From the NCBI GenBank assembly GCA_963921825.1, contig OY997589.1, positions 49,486,638-49,550,637 on the forward strand: 64,000 bases of DNA. Direction: 5' to 3'. The stretch's first letter is position 1. Every line of letters begins with the position of its first letter. The position numbers and the translations under genes were made by a program. Below the pieces are notes generated by a model. It did no database searches. It saw nothing but the letters and a program-made list of their open reading frames with translations, and was not told where the DNA came from. The stretch comes from Erodium maritimum (taxonomy: Eukaryota > Streptophyta > Magnoliopsida > Geraniales > Geraniaceae). This document shows, in pieces, positions 9,433-20,420 of the stretch.

Positions 9433-11481
9433 TTGACATTTTTTCTCATGTCGGTTGCTTCTTTTTTTGGGCCTCCTCCTGGGTTTGAAGGGGCATTGGA
9501 ACAACCTCTTACCACCAGATTAAAATCTGTGGTGGTCTCTCCACCACCTTCTGTTGGAGGTGAGAAATCTCAACGAGTCCACAATAAGCCTAGAGATTCT
9601 GAGTGGGAGCAGAGTAGACTGTTTATCCTTAATCTGCCTTCAAATACCTCAAATGATTGGTTACAAAACCTCTTTTTGGAGTGTGGGACTATAGTCAAGG
9701 TTGAGGCACCTTCAAAGCCGAATGGTAATGGAATCTGGTTTGGTTTCGTTACCTTTCATAATTCTGAAGCTTCGGAGAAAGGTATACATATCTTCAATGG
9801 TTATGTCTTGAAAGGTTACAAATTGTTTGTTTCAAAAGCCTGGAGTCTGAGTAAGGGCAAACACAAAAGGCTTGTTAAGGATACTTCGTGGAGGACTGAC
9901 CATCCAGTTCCTAACATAAACAGAGGAACTATTGTGGAAGAGAATAGGTGTCGGTTGGATAGAGGGCATCTAGCCTTGTTGCATAAGAATTTATCAGTTG
10001 AAGCAATCATGGAGGATTTCAAGGCTGGTGACATCCTCATCAAGGATCTTGGCAACAGAGTGGTGTTGATTTACTTTCCTGATGAAGATGTGGAAATACA
10101 GGCCTTAGAAAATGAGGCTGCTTGGCTTCTATTCTGGATGACCATCATTAAGGACAAGGCACATCTGTGCAGACGGGGAGGAAAATTCTCTTGGATTGCT
10201 CTTCATGGTGTTCCTATTCTTGGTTGGTGCTCCCAGACATTTGGGACATTTTCAGCAGATTTGGGGAGTGTAGTTTGTGTTCACCCTTCTTCTCTGTCTG
10301 GAATACATTCTGAGGCTGCCTATGTGCTTGTACATTCTCAAGAATATCTCAGGGTCCACAAAGAGGCTGGATTAATTCTTGAGGAGGAAGAGTTCAACGT
10401 TATGTCTATTTCTGTGGATATTTCAGTGGGACTTGTGGTGTGTCCCAACATTCATTCTCTTTTTGATAATTCCTCTTCTGATTATACTAGATCAGAAAAT
10501 TCAGTGTCTGCTGAAGGGTTTATGGCAACTGAGATTATTCCCTCTGGAGGCATTAATATGTCTACTGCTAATCTAGCTCATCAATCTGTTAGGGAAGTTG
10601 TGGTTGATGTTGATTTGGTGGAAATTAATGAGGGTTCCAATTCTAGAGCATTGAATACCACTCAAAAGTTTGATCTTTTGGCATCAGAAGTAGAGTTCCC
10701 AGTCCTGGAAAATTCTAACAAGGGGAAAATTAAGAACACCATCTCTCAGCCTGATGGGATCCTTCCTTTCACATACAAAGAAGTCTTGATTGCTCCTGAT
10801 ACATTTGGGGAAACTAATTCAGTTAGCTTGGCAACTGTTCAATCTCCTTTGGTCACTGTTTTGAATACTATGGGGTCTAAGGAACAATTAGCAGGGATGG
10901 ATGGGATGGAGTTGGAAGCTCAAGAAGAAAGTACCTCATTGGAAGCTGTTGGCATTAATGAGATTGGTAGTTTGGTCCCCAAAAATCTGACAGTTAGGGT
11001 TAACCCCACAAATTTGGAGGGAATAATTATTTCAAACCCAATTTCTGAAAACACTAATTTTTTACAGTCTACTCCTAAAAGGCTTGGGGTTACTGGTAAA
11101 AATAAGAAAAGCTCTACTAAGGTTGCTTACAATACAAGGTCTAAGGCTAAGATTTCTCTACAGTCTTCCAGTCCTTTTTCTTGCAACAAAGCTACAACTG
11201 GGGACATTGCTGCAACTGGGGACATTGCTAGCTCTGGGGACCTGCACAAATTTAAGCTTGGAGGGGAAGGAAATCTGGAGTATTGTAAGGCCTTGGGTTT
11301 GCAGACATTCATTTCAGATGATTTGGCTATAAAACATTTTGATAATCTGGAACTTGAGCCCAATCAAGCACTTGAACTGGAAGCCAATACTGATGGTGAT
11401 TTTTGTGATCTGGAGGATGTGGAGGAGGGTCTGATTTCACCTTTGATTTCTGCCCCTATACAAAATCTCTCCTCTCCATGA
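9433..11481 (+). CDS. LINE-2 ORF1 protein (RRM and DUF4283-like)
   Basis: An open frame of 682 residues. A second Met five codons in (MSVASFFGPPPGFEG, 9,448) is an equally good start. An RRM-like domain lies at about residues 60-135 (RLFILNLPSNT as RNP2, WFGFVTFHN as RNP1, FVSKAW at its end). A DUF4283-like region lies at about 190-310 (IKDLGNRVVLIYFPDEDVE; GKFSWIALHGVPILGWC; VCVHPSSLSGI). A long low-complexity linker includes a six-residue triplication (ATTGDI, AATGDI, ASSGDL) encoded by an 18-base tandem repeat near 11,190-11,245. The C-terminus has the box EYCKALGLQTFISDDLA followed by an acidic tail. The stop TGA overlaps the ORF2 ATG as ATGA. The expected role is RNA binding in the LINE RNP. 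Confidence 0.9.
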   Translation: MTFFLMSVASFFGPPPGFEGALEQPLTTRLKSVVVSPPPSVGGEKSQRVHNKPRDSEWEQSRLFILNLPSNTSNDWLQNLFLECGTIVKVEAPSKPNGNGIWFGFVTFHNSEASEKGIHIFNGYVLKGYKLFVSKAWSLSKGKHKRLVKDTSWRTDHPVPNINRGTIVEENRCRLDRGHLALLHKNLSVEAIMEDFKAGDILIKDLGNRVVLIYFPDEDVEIQALENEAAWLLFWMTIIKDKAHLCRRGGKFSWIALHGVPILGWCSQTFGTFSADLGSVVCVHPSSLSGIHSEAAYVLVHSQEYLRVHKEAGLILEEEEFNVMSISVDISVGLVVCPNIHSLFDNSSSDYTRSENSVSAEGFMATEIIPSGGINMSTANLAHQSVREVVVDVDLVEINEGSNSRALNTTQKFDLLASEVEFPVLENSNKGKIKNTISQPDGILPFTYKEVLIAPDTFGETNSVSLATVQSPLVTVLNTMGSKEQLAGMDGMELEAQEESTSLEAVGINEIGSLVPKNLTVRVNPTNLEGIIISNPISENTNFLQSTPKRLGVTGKNKKSSTKVAYNTRSKAKISLQSSSPFSCNKATTGDIAATGDIASSGDLHKFKLGGEGNLEYCKALGLQTFISDDLAIKHFDNLELEPNQALELEANTDGDFCDLEDVEEGLISPLISAPIQNLSSP

Positions 11482-14375
11482 GAATACTCTCATGGAACAT
11501 GAGAGGTGCCTCTTCTAGACAAAAGAGGAGGGCACTTAGGAATGTTTGTTGCAAACAACATTTGTCTATGGTTTTAATACAAGAAACAAAATTTGCTGCT
11601 ATACCTGATTTTTTCCTGTCAGCATGTGGTTTCTCCAGATCTTGGGAGGCCCTCTGTTGTCCAGCTGAAGGAAGTGCTGGTGGACTACTTACTTTGTGGA
11701 ATAAGGATCATTTCCAATTACTGTCTTCACTGGTGGATGAGCAGGTGATTTATTGGTTTGGAGTTTATTTGGGCACTAATGTTAACTTGACTGTGGTGAA
11801 TGTCTATGCTTCTTGCTATTTAAATTTGAGGTGCCAACTTTGGAATGAGATCAGATTGAGAAGTAATACTTTTGACAAAGCACTTATTGTGGCTGGGGAC
11901 TTCAATGCTATTTTGGATCCTTTGGAAAGAACTGGTCCTAATGTCTCTTCCTCAAGTACTAGAGAATTTAATCACTTCCTGGCTAGCTTGGGGTTGGTGG
12001 ATCTGCATTTATCAGGTGGCAAATTTACTTGGTTTGGCCCTGGTTCTAGGGCCTCTAGACTTGACAGATTTTTGGTCTCTCCTGATGTTTTGTTAACTTT
12101 CAATGCCCTTACCCAAACTTGTTTGGCTAGATGTCTTTCTGATCATAAGCCAGTTCTATTAAGCAATCCTTGTATTGACTGGGGTCCCAGGCCTTTTAAA
12201 TTCATTAATGCTTGGGTGGAACATCCTTCTTTTCTAAGGGATATCAAGGATTTTTGGGGACAAATTCAGGTTGTTGGTTCCTCCTCCTACAAACTCTGGT
12301 TCAAGTTGAAATCTCTCAAGAATTTTCTAAGAGGCTGGAACATTAATACTTTTGGGCTATTAGATAAGGTCATTGAAGATTTGAAGGCTGAGATCAAGTC
12401 CTTGGATGATTTAATTGATTCCAAACCTCTTGTCTCTTCTGAGATTATTCAAAGATCACTTCTTAATGTTTTGCTCACCAGGAGATTGAAATGGCAAGCT
12501 AAGCTATGGTTCCAAAAGGCTAGACACAAATGGAGCAAAGAGGGTGATAGATGCTCCAAGTTTTTTCATCTGTTGGCTAATTTTAATCAGGCCAGAAAAC
12601 AACTAAATTTGATTGAAGAGGAGGGGGTTTGTTATAGCAGTCCTGCTGAAATCAAAGTTGTAGCTAAGATACACTTTCAAAAGAGATTCTTGAACAACAA
12701 TGAGGCTTTTATTGATCTTTCTTCTCTGCCTTTTAATTCTCTCACCAGTATACAAAGTAAAGATCTGGAGAAGGCATTCTCTGAGGAGGAAGTTTGGAAG
12801 GCCATTCAGTCTTGCAAGGGGGACAAATCTCCTGCCCTGATGTGTTTACCATGAGATTCTATCAAGTTAGTTGGGATTTTATTAAAGCTGATATTATGAG
12901 TTTTATGGCTCACTTCAGTATCAGTGGAGGAGGTTTGTGACATATAGGTTGCTCAGAAGTTCAGCTCCCCTTCAATTATCTTGGGTTCCAGTTGGGGGCA
13001 AATCCCAGGAGGAAAAAGACTTGGGATCCTATCATTGCTAAATTCAAGAGCAAGTTGAGTCTTTGGAAAGCTAGAGCCAAATCCTTTGGTGGAAGGATCA
13101 CTTTAATCAAGTCTTCCCTCAGTTCATTGCCTCTGTACTATATGTCTCTTTTCAAAGCTCCTAAGGGTGTGATTAAAGAAATGGAATGTTGGCAAAGGAG
13201 ATTTTTATGGAATGGTACCATTTCTAAGAAAGTTTTACATAAGGTGAGGTGGAACTTGATCTGTAGGCCTAAGTCTGAGGGGGGTCTAGGCATTAAGAAC
13301 TTACACTTAATGAACTTGGCATTATTGGCTAGATGGTGGTGGATATTTGTTGTGGAGAAAGATTCTTTGTGGAAACAATTAGTGTGTGCTAAATTTTGGT
13401 GGGATTGTGATTCTTGGGATCTCTCAAAACTAATGATCACTGATGGTGTATCTCTATTTAGTCATATTCAATCTTTGTTGGAATATCCAAATTTTGCAGC
13501 CGCATTTGGTGCTGAAGGCCTATTGTGGACTGTGAATTCAGGGGATTGTGTGCTTTTTTGGGAGGATTCTTGGTTGTTGGAGATCCCTCTCAAAGCATTA
13601 TTTCAAAGGCTGTATCATCTCAGTACACAAAAAAAATTCTCTTGTGTCCAATTTCTGAGATTGCTTACTGATTTTCAGAAGAGATCTTAGGGGCTGGGAA
13701 CTGGATTTATTCTCTGTGTTGTGTGACTATCTTAATAATTTCCATCTGCAGAACAATGGTGGGGATTCTGTTACTTGGCTTCTAGACCCTAAAGGATTTT
13801 CAGTACAAAAATTGTATGAGAAACTTGACTCCAGAGTTGATCAAAATTTGGCTTGGCCTGCCTTACTCTGGGCTCCTCTTCTACCACCTAAGATAGCTGC
13901 TTTTTCATGGTTATTGTGTATGCAAGCTATCCCCACTAAATGTTTTCTCTTAGCCAGAGGTTTGTATGCTGATAATGTTTGGTGCCCTTTGTGTCTGGAG
14001 GATCCAGAAGAATTGGATCACCTGTTCTTGTCTTGTCCTTTGGCCAGCTCAGTTTGGGCTCTTTGTTTGGAGTGGTGGGGATTTAAAACTGCTATTCCTG
14101 ATGATATTGTTCACTAGTTTCTTTCTTGGAGATTGTTAGCTCCTTCTTCAGCCAGAAAACATTGGGACATTATTTTTTCAATATGCATCTGGAGGATCTG
14201 GCTTGGTAGAAACTCTGTCATTTTTAGAGGCTCACTAGTTTCTCCTGACTTATTGTTACAACAGATCCAAAATGAGTCCTATCAGATACTTTGGGCTAAT
14301 TTCAAAAGTGGCCAGACCTTCTCCTTTCTGTCTTGGCTGGCAGATCCTTGCTCTTGTTTGAGGAGTGCTTATTGA
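11478..14375 (+). pseudogene. LINE-2 ORF2, endonuclease kept, reverse transcriptase core deleted
   Basis: The frame starts at ATG 11,478, overlapping the ORF1 stop by four bases, and is open to 12,854. The endonuclease domain is complete by eye: MRILSWNMRG, LIQETKF, VAGDFNAIL, GGKFTWFG, SRLDRFLVSP, LSDHKPVLL. A one-base loss near 12,833 shifts the frame in what should be SPGPDGF. About 90 bases further on (near 12,935-12,950) the sequence jumps to the region after the catalytic core (PFNYLGFQLGANPRR). Compared with LINE-3, roughly 250 residues including the FADD box are missing. The remainder (thumb-like region, RNase H-like/zf-RVT region with LPPKIAAFSWLL and CPLCLEDPEELDH) reads at 12,992-13,690, 13,716-14,117 and 14,133-14,375, with a frame change near 13,690 and a TAG at 14,115-14,117. 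Confidence 0.88.
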
Positions 14376-15173
14376 TTTGAGAATTGTTACTTGGCTGACT
14401 TATTTCAGGGTTGGGGAATGGGTGGGATTTGTTTGGGGTGGATGGGTACTGTGGTGAGGTTTAGGGGGTGAGGTTAGGTTGTTGTTAACTGTTTATTGTA
14501 CTAGTTCTGAGGTGTGGGGTTTTTTTCTTGTTTCAGTTCTTAACCTTCTTGGAGTGTGGTTAGAACCCCTTTAGGCTGAGAGTTGATTTTTTCCTACTGA
14601 TCAGATCATTATTGGTTTTTGCTGATTGTTTCAAGATGTTTTTTGGTTCCATTTTGTCTGATGTTAGCTTCATTTTTGGTCTCTTTGGATCTTAGGGATA
14701 TTGGCTGAAGGGTCAAGTTGCTGAGGCAATGTCTGAGGTTTTTAAGGTACTGAGAAGGTTTACATGGTGTTTCCTCAACTTCTCCTTTGGGTTGACAGCT
14801 CCTTCGAAGGCTTTTTGGACAGAGACTTTGTCAATTTGTTCTTGGTTGGAGGGTTTGTTGTTCAGAGTTGTTTTGCTGAGTCTTTGGGGGAATTATGATG
14901 TGTGGGGGGGTATCAGTTTATAACCTTGGCATGTTTGGGTTAGTTGTTGTGCTAATTTATTTCCAGCCGAGTGGTAGCTTGCAGTGCAAGGCAAGTTTGG
15001 TTTGAATTTCCATCTTCATTTTGAATCCACTCGGTTACTTGCAGTGCAAGTCAAGTATAGTTTGAACTTTGTGGGGCTTGGGGTTAAAGGTCACATGTGT
15101 TGTAATAGTTTTTGGCTGGGTCTTTCATTTCGAAAGCTTGGCTTTAATACAAAAAATTGCTGATCAAAAAAAA

Positions 15174-15188
15174 ATGTTGTGAGATATA
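15174..15188 (+). repeat. LINE-2 target-site duplication, right copy
   Basis: ATGTTGTGAGATATA, identical to 9,262-9,276, immediately follows the A run of LINE-2. Confidence 0.93.
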
Positions 15189-15430
15189 AAGGTCAAAAAC
15201 GTACCCTGAAAATGTACATGAGAGCTAGAACAAAACACAACCGATAATTTGTAAAAAAAAGTACCCTGAACATCTACATGAGAGCAAGTACAAAACACAA
15301 CTGATGATAAGTTGACAGTTTGTACCCTTCTGTCACTAAGAACCAATAAAAATCACGTTTCAATAAGTTGTATCAACAGTTGGTGTACACTTTTGTCACT
15401 AAAAACCAACATCTAATCCTACCAACCAAT
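15189..15430. repeat. Diverged tandem units, right part of the array split by LINE-2
   Basis: Two to three partial copies of the unit at 9,150-9,261 lie here. TACATGAGAGC recurs near 15,214 and 15,273, and the CACTAA(A/G)AACCAA motif recurs near 15,335 and 15,400. No coding content is seen. Confidence 0.6.
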
Positions 15431-16455
15431 AAAAAACAATTTTCAAGCTTTCTTAGTGTTTCTTGGAAAAAGACTAATGTTTTGACAGATATGAAGAAAG
15501 GATCGGTGATAAGGGATTAAAAAAGTTAAAGAACCAAACTTGAATTGAAGAACCAAACTTGAAAACAAAGCTTTTCAAATATACTCAAGTACGAATGCAG
15601 TTCTATTTCCATACTTGTTTTTGTGCCTACCAAGAATAATACTCTCTCTGTACAAAATAAGTATCCTAATAGCGACAAAGGGTTCCTGAAATATGTTTTT
15701 ACTAACCACCCTCTATCCTCCTAATAGTCCATTTAAGCATTTTAATCCTTTATCTCCATTACATATCCTACTCAAAACACAAGAATCAACAACCATGGAT
15801 CTTAGCACTCCAGGGAGATTAAAAAAGCCATCAAACCCCATTTAACAAAATAAAAAAAAATCAAAATTTTCTAGAAATTTGAAGCAAATCGCAAAAGAAA
15901 ATTGAAGTAAAGGAAACTAACCCAATTTCAATTTCTTTTCTCAGCTACAACCAAATGAATTAGCTCTGGTTCCATGCTTTCTTCTCCTATCACTATAAAG
16001 CTCTTCTCTGTCGGCTTGGCGGAGAAAGTCGTCGTCGTCAACGGAGCAATGCGAAATCACGATCTGGGACATGTTGTTTGGGATTGGAACACAACGAAAC
16101 AAATAAAGGGAAACGGTAGATAATGGTGTCTACGTCTACTTCAAACAACCAGCAACAAAACGAAGATGTAAACATCAAGTTTTCATGAAATCAATTCTAT
16201 TCACACATATTTGAAACAAAATACCTACTTCCGAATCTGGAACTACAATTGGACAAAATCGGATGCCGAGATTGGGGAAAGAAACTCTCGCGGAATTTTG
16301 AGGCTCAACAGTCAACGAAGCCCTCCTAGTTTTTTGTAATTGGTCTGTGTTGTTGGGTGGATTAAAAAGGAACCCAACCGATTCCATGAAGGAGAGAGAA
16401 AAAATAGAGGAACCCCATAAACAGGAGCAGAAAAAAATGCGATAACCTTTCAAAA
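15431..16455. other. AT-rich spacer with a possible Stowaway-like end
   Basis: No gene is recognised. Near 15,641 the sequence TACTCTCTCTGTACAAAATA resembles the end of Stowaway-type MITEs (TACTCCCTCYGTCCCA), but no matching opposite end was found, so this is only a suggestion. A short minus-strand frame at about 15,945-16,071 begins MSQIVISHCSVDDDDFLRQA and is rich in charged residues; I do not recognise it. Confidence 0.3.
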
Positions 16456-16765
16456 TACGTAGACGTGTGTCAAAAAAACGCAGTAGAGTCGTGAAGGTTG
16501 GTTCTAGATCGGAGAAGAAACCACCAGCGGCGTCTCTTCCAGTTCCAAACCATCGCCAGCTATACCCACATAGTATCTACGTCTTCTTCAACAGACCGAC
16601 CAATTCCCAGCAAATCGACGACGCCTTTTCCCTCCTTCAAATTCTTCTGCGATCAGGGCCTTTAAATAACTGCATCACGCCGTTTCCGAAAAGCACCAAC
16701 ATAACATCGAATAAGAATGCAAAGAGGTTTACACAACTCTTGGGAGTTATTGTATAGCTGAGTAC
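16456..16765 (-). pseudogene. Badly eroded second copy of the NT-C2 gene 5' region
   Basis: Read on the minus strand, this stretch parallels 22,960-23,140. It shares a leader with GATGTTATGTTGGT and GTTATTTAAAGGCCCTGATC. Then comes TGTTGAAGAAG, where the other copy encodes LKKYEV, followed by GGCGATGGTTTGGAACTGG and AGAGACG, where the other encodes RRMEGFDLVGDG. The reading frame is destroyed by stops and indels. I infer a second duplicate of the same 5' gene region, in the same orientation 6.4 kb away. Alignment is by eye, so confidence is modest. Confidence 0.45.
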
Positions 16766-16849
16766 TGTGTTCGTCAATTGTGCCAATGTTAAATGCCAGT
16801 AAAACAAACAATCAGGAAACAAATTGGGATGACTCAACACCTAAATGAT

Positions 16850-18300
16850 TTAGATCACGAAAAAACATTTTTTTCTCTATGATGTGCTTGTCCTGCCAAA
16901 ATTCCATCACTTATAATTGCTTCCTTTGCTCTTGCAAAAGTCTTATCCTTTTCAAGGTGCTTCACCAATTGAACGCTGACTGAGCCCCTGGGTTGTTTTG
17001 TTATTTTGTGCGAAAATTATGTTACCAACTTCATAATTACAAAATAAGTCAATGTATTGTTGTATGCAACTAAATTAAGGAAACAAAGCCTTCCGAAAAA
17101 GAATTTAAAGTTACATATATGCACTTACAACATCATAAATCTGTCAATTTATCAACTTGTTTTCTACTTGTCTATACACAGCCATTACTTAAATAAACAC
17201 ACTAAAAATACTAACTTGAAATAATAAAATTAAAAACAAAGATTATATGAGTTGAGGTCACAAATTGAACACTAAGAGAGCAGTTGAGGCCATAAATCAG
17301 ACACTAACAAAGCACTTCTCATGTACAACAACTAAGCACCCAGCATGGATCAAGTCATCCTTACTTTTTCATCAACTTGACTTATTCACGTGACAAGCTA
17401 TAATCCTAGATTAAACCTACTAAACATTACTCATTCATCAACGTAAGAAGCACACCAACTCACAATTTATGAAAAAAAAAATGTAAAATTTCCCAGCAAC
17501 CAAACATAGGGTACCACCATAGCAACACACCCATGTGACCTACTCAAGTGTTCTGCTCAAAACAGATTTAATCAGACAAGTATCTAAGCTAATCGAGAAA
17601 TTGAAAACTTATACCAAACCATAAAACCCAATATCATTAAGTCCTAAAGATCCCAAATTTCATTTTAATTTTCCTTTTCATCTGCATACACATTTCAATT
17701 TTTCCAGCAACCAAACAACAGAACAACACCCATGTGACCAATCCAAGTCCCCAACCCTAAACCCGCATTAAATAAAACCACTAAACATTTTTCATTCAAC
17801 CACCATAAGAACTACACCAACTAACAATCGATCAGAGGAAAGAAACATAATCAAGAAAATTTTCCCACCATTTCTCAGCAACCAAACAACACGTAGAAAT
17901 CGAAAACTTCAAGCAAACCAGAGAAACCCAAAACATACCAATCCCAACCCTTTGAAAAGCAGAACAAATTTACCATATTTTTTTTATGCAACAGTCATAT
18001 ACAGCTTGCACAAAATATGATTTTTTTTTCCCAGAATTAAATATTGATCCTGAACCAAAATGATGTTTTGTACAATAAAAGCCAGTGATGTTCATAAAAA
18101 ACACTAATTAAAGTTAATTTCCTAATAGAGTGTTCCATATACTCCAGTTTTCTTCATATTAAAAAATCAGAATATAAGTCATCATCTTTGATTTACAATC
18201 CATACCACACTATTATGGCTTGAAGCAGACATTTGGGAAAACTCATTTTATTGATCATGGAAATTTTAAAAAGATCCAAACAGTAGAAACAATGCATCCT
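16850..18300. repeat. AT-rich stretch with diverged direct repeats
   Basis: Between about 17,395 and 17,945 the same sentence of sequence recurs two to three times. It contains CCTACTAAACATTACTCATT or CCACTAAACATTTTTCATT, then ACACCAACT, then CAGCAACCAAACA, then CACCCATGTGACC. Units are about 200-370 bases apart and diverged. No gene was recognised in the rest. Confidence 0.5.
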
Positions 18301-18355
18301 TCTGCTCCGTTATTGCTAGACCGGCAAAATGAAACGCCATACAAATACACTATAT

Positions 18356-18930
18356 TTATTCCCTTCCACCAGCCAGTTTGTGAGTTTCTCCACGCATGCC
18401 GGTTCTGGCATAAAATTCATAGCAACATCCTCTGGCAACCACCATAAAAGAAAATTACGATACCAAGAGTTGGATGTAAGCTCAATAAAACAAGTCATGT
18501 GTAATGCAAGGAAAAACTAAAATTGGGTATCAAACTAACTATAGTAGTGTCAAATGGTACAACATGGGCACTTGATGTTGATTGTTTTTTTCAATCCCAT
18601 TAGAATCACGCGTGTGTGAAATTTAGTTTGAACATAAACACTTTTATGAGTCTCTTGGGCATGAATGTGCTAGTGATGTGTCGATAAATAGCAAGTAAAA
18701 TAGCCCTCATATATCTTCAGAACTGCAAATGCAGGTTAGGACTGCCCATGCTGGGAAATTTTGTATGAAGAATTAAAGATTATCCCATGATATACAATCA
18801 TCACTTATAGTAAAGTGACCAGCGTACCAGCAACAACAATGACTGTGAGGACGTCCCCAACTCTTTTAATTTACTCAACGGCTTTCTTTTCTGATTTAAA
18901 TCGCATCAAGTATGGATCCTCTGGCAAGAG
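18356..18930 (-). pseudogene. SDH7-like (succinate dehydrogenase subunit 7) exons, disabled
   Basis: Two exons separated by an intron with plausible sites. The first (18,828-18,930) follows an AG acceptor and encodes LLPEDPYLMRFKSEKKAVE, a TAA stop (18,871-18,873), then IKRVGDVLTVIVVAG, ending at a GT donor. The second (18,356-18,429) encodes CCYEFYARTGMRGETHK and a natural stop. The two join in phase across VVVAG/CCYE. From memory of the family, plant SDH7, a small plant-specific subunit of mitochondrial complex II, has the core RFKS.KK..K..KRIGDVLT.VVVAGCCYEIYV. The N-terminal presequence exon was not found. The internal stop makes it a pseudogene or captured fragment. Confidence 0.6.
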
Positions 18931-19256
18931 CTGCAACATAGTCAAGTCAGTATAAGTTGTATAGGCTGAAAGAGCGAAGTAGATAGGTTGGGCTCCTTAG
19001 AATAATTCAACATACTTCATTGAAATAAACAATATTATGACTTGGAAAATAGATAGTCATGGTTACACTTCATCTGACGTTTTCATATTGACAATAAAAA
19101 TATTTTTCATCTGACGTTTTTCATATTAACAATAAAAATAGTTTAAGAACCAAGTAAAATACTAAACTTTATTTATTCAAGATATTCACAAAGCATACTC
19201 TATATAAACTATTTTCCATGTCACATGACATTCAGAGTAAATTGTTCCAGCCTATT

Positions 19257-19740
19257 TTTTTTTATCAGCAAAATTTATTAAGAGTCCATTATTTGAAATA
19301 AAGAAAAGACCAAGAGTACTACTCTCAAAGGAACCAAATGTTACAAAACCCATCACAACCAAAAAAAACCCTTAAACCCCACTTTTACAAAGGCTACGTG
19401 TCCCTCAAGCATACCCTATAACCCCAAGTGAAACCCATCACCAAGTGTTCCATACAATTGTTCAAACCCCTTACACCTAGATCATCAAAAACATCACTGA
19501 ATCAATCAGCAAGGCTCACACCATTCTGAGATCGAAACACAGGCACCCATCCATGTGAATGCTATACCAAAAATTCCAAACCTATCACTGATGTAGCAAT
19601 TCGGTTGTCCATAAAAGATCCACCATCTCAGCACTGTCAAAAAGCCCAGCCAAGCAAGGACCCTGTAATGTGAAGTTACTGAGTAGTTCTTGACATTTAT
19701 AGGGCTCCCCAATTGTGTAGATGATTAGTTAGTTGTAGCA
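19257..19740 (-). mobile_element. 5'-truncated LINE 3' end
   Basis: A T run followed by ATCAGCAAAATTTATTAA is, on the minus strand, the LINE 3' end signature TTTTGCTGATA plus A seen in the other LINEs of the window. The next 450 or so bases look like LINE 3' UTR, but I cannot fix the 5' limit or a target duplication. It lies in the region upstream of the SDH7-like exons. Confidence 0.5.
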
Positions 19741-20420
19741 CCAGCCAACCCAGCCTCCCTTACCAAACTGCTGCAGAATTATGCAGACAAGGGATGAAAA
19801 AACAGATACCAAATCTCCTAAAAGAGTACACCAGTTTCAGTTCCACACTATCAATGTAACCTTTAGAACAAAAAGATAACACAAATAGAGCATATATATG
19901 TCTAAATTAAGGGGTAGTCACTATCCGTATGACTTTTATCAATAATGCTCATATAATTCTGTACATGCTTGCACAATACTACCTACCGACACACATAAAG
20001 AGAGCTCATAAGCACAGGTATTATCATACAAGTTGAAGAAGTGAAGAAGGTAATGCAGAAAATAGTAAGTAATACACTTCTATTTATTTATTTATTTTCA
20101 ATCTAAGGTAAAGAAAATCATGAACTTCTTAGGTATTAACCAAAACATAAATTCTCATAAAGGATACACTATTTTACGGATTAAATTAAAAAAGGAACTT
20201 CAAAATTTTAAGATCAATCCCATTTCTTCCGATCATTCTGATCCTTGTAATCATAAGCAATCACGGACTGTAAGAACAACATACCAAAACCTAATCAACC
20301 AATTACCCACTAGATAAGTGTCCAAATAGAGAGGTGATAAAATTACACCAATCAGCAAATCAATAGAAGCAAAATGAAAACAATAAAAATGGCACTAACA
20401 ACCTTCTTACAAGCCCCTAA
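19741..20420. other. AT-rich spacer, nothing recognised
   Basis: No coding, repeat or regulatory structure was recognised here. Confidence 0.35.

Larger units (their letters stand above)
9277..15173 (+). mobile_element. LINE-2: full-length-ended L1-type LINE with RT deletion
   Basis: A 5.9-kb plant L1-type LINE bounded by an exact 15-bp target duplication and ending in poly(A). It has a 5' UTR of about 155 bases (beginning with a 13-base tandem duplication of GTGGTCTTCATC), then ORF1 (9,433-11,481) and ORF2 (11,478-14,375, broken). The 3' UTR of about 790 bases includes a diverged duplication around CTTGCAGTGCAAG (14,970-15,060). The tail is TTGCTGATC plus A. The clean 5' end, with both UTRs kept, argues that it inserted as a full-length or near-full-length copy. 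ORF2 has lost most of the reverse transcriptase, so it is no longer autonomous. The perfect duplication argues for a fairly recent insertion. Confidence 0.93.

Noticed and set aside
16175-16453. Possible SDH7 first exon (VEP motif) on the minus strand
   Set aside because: It lies downstream of the other SDH7-like exons in reading direction and the similarity is too weak.
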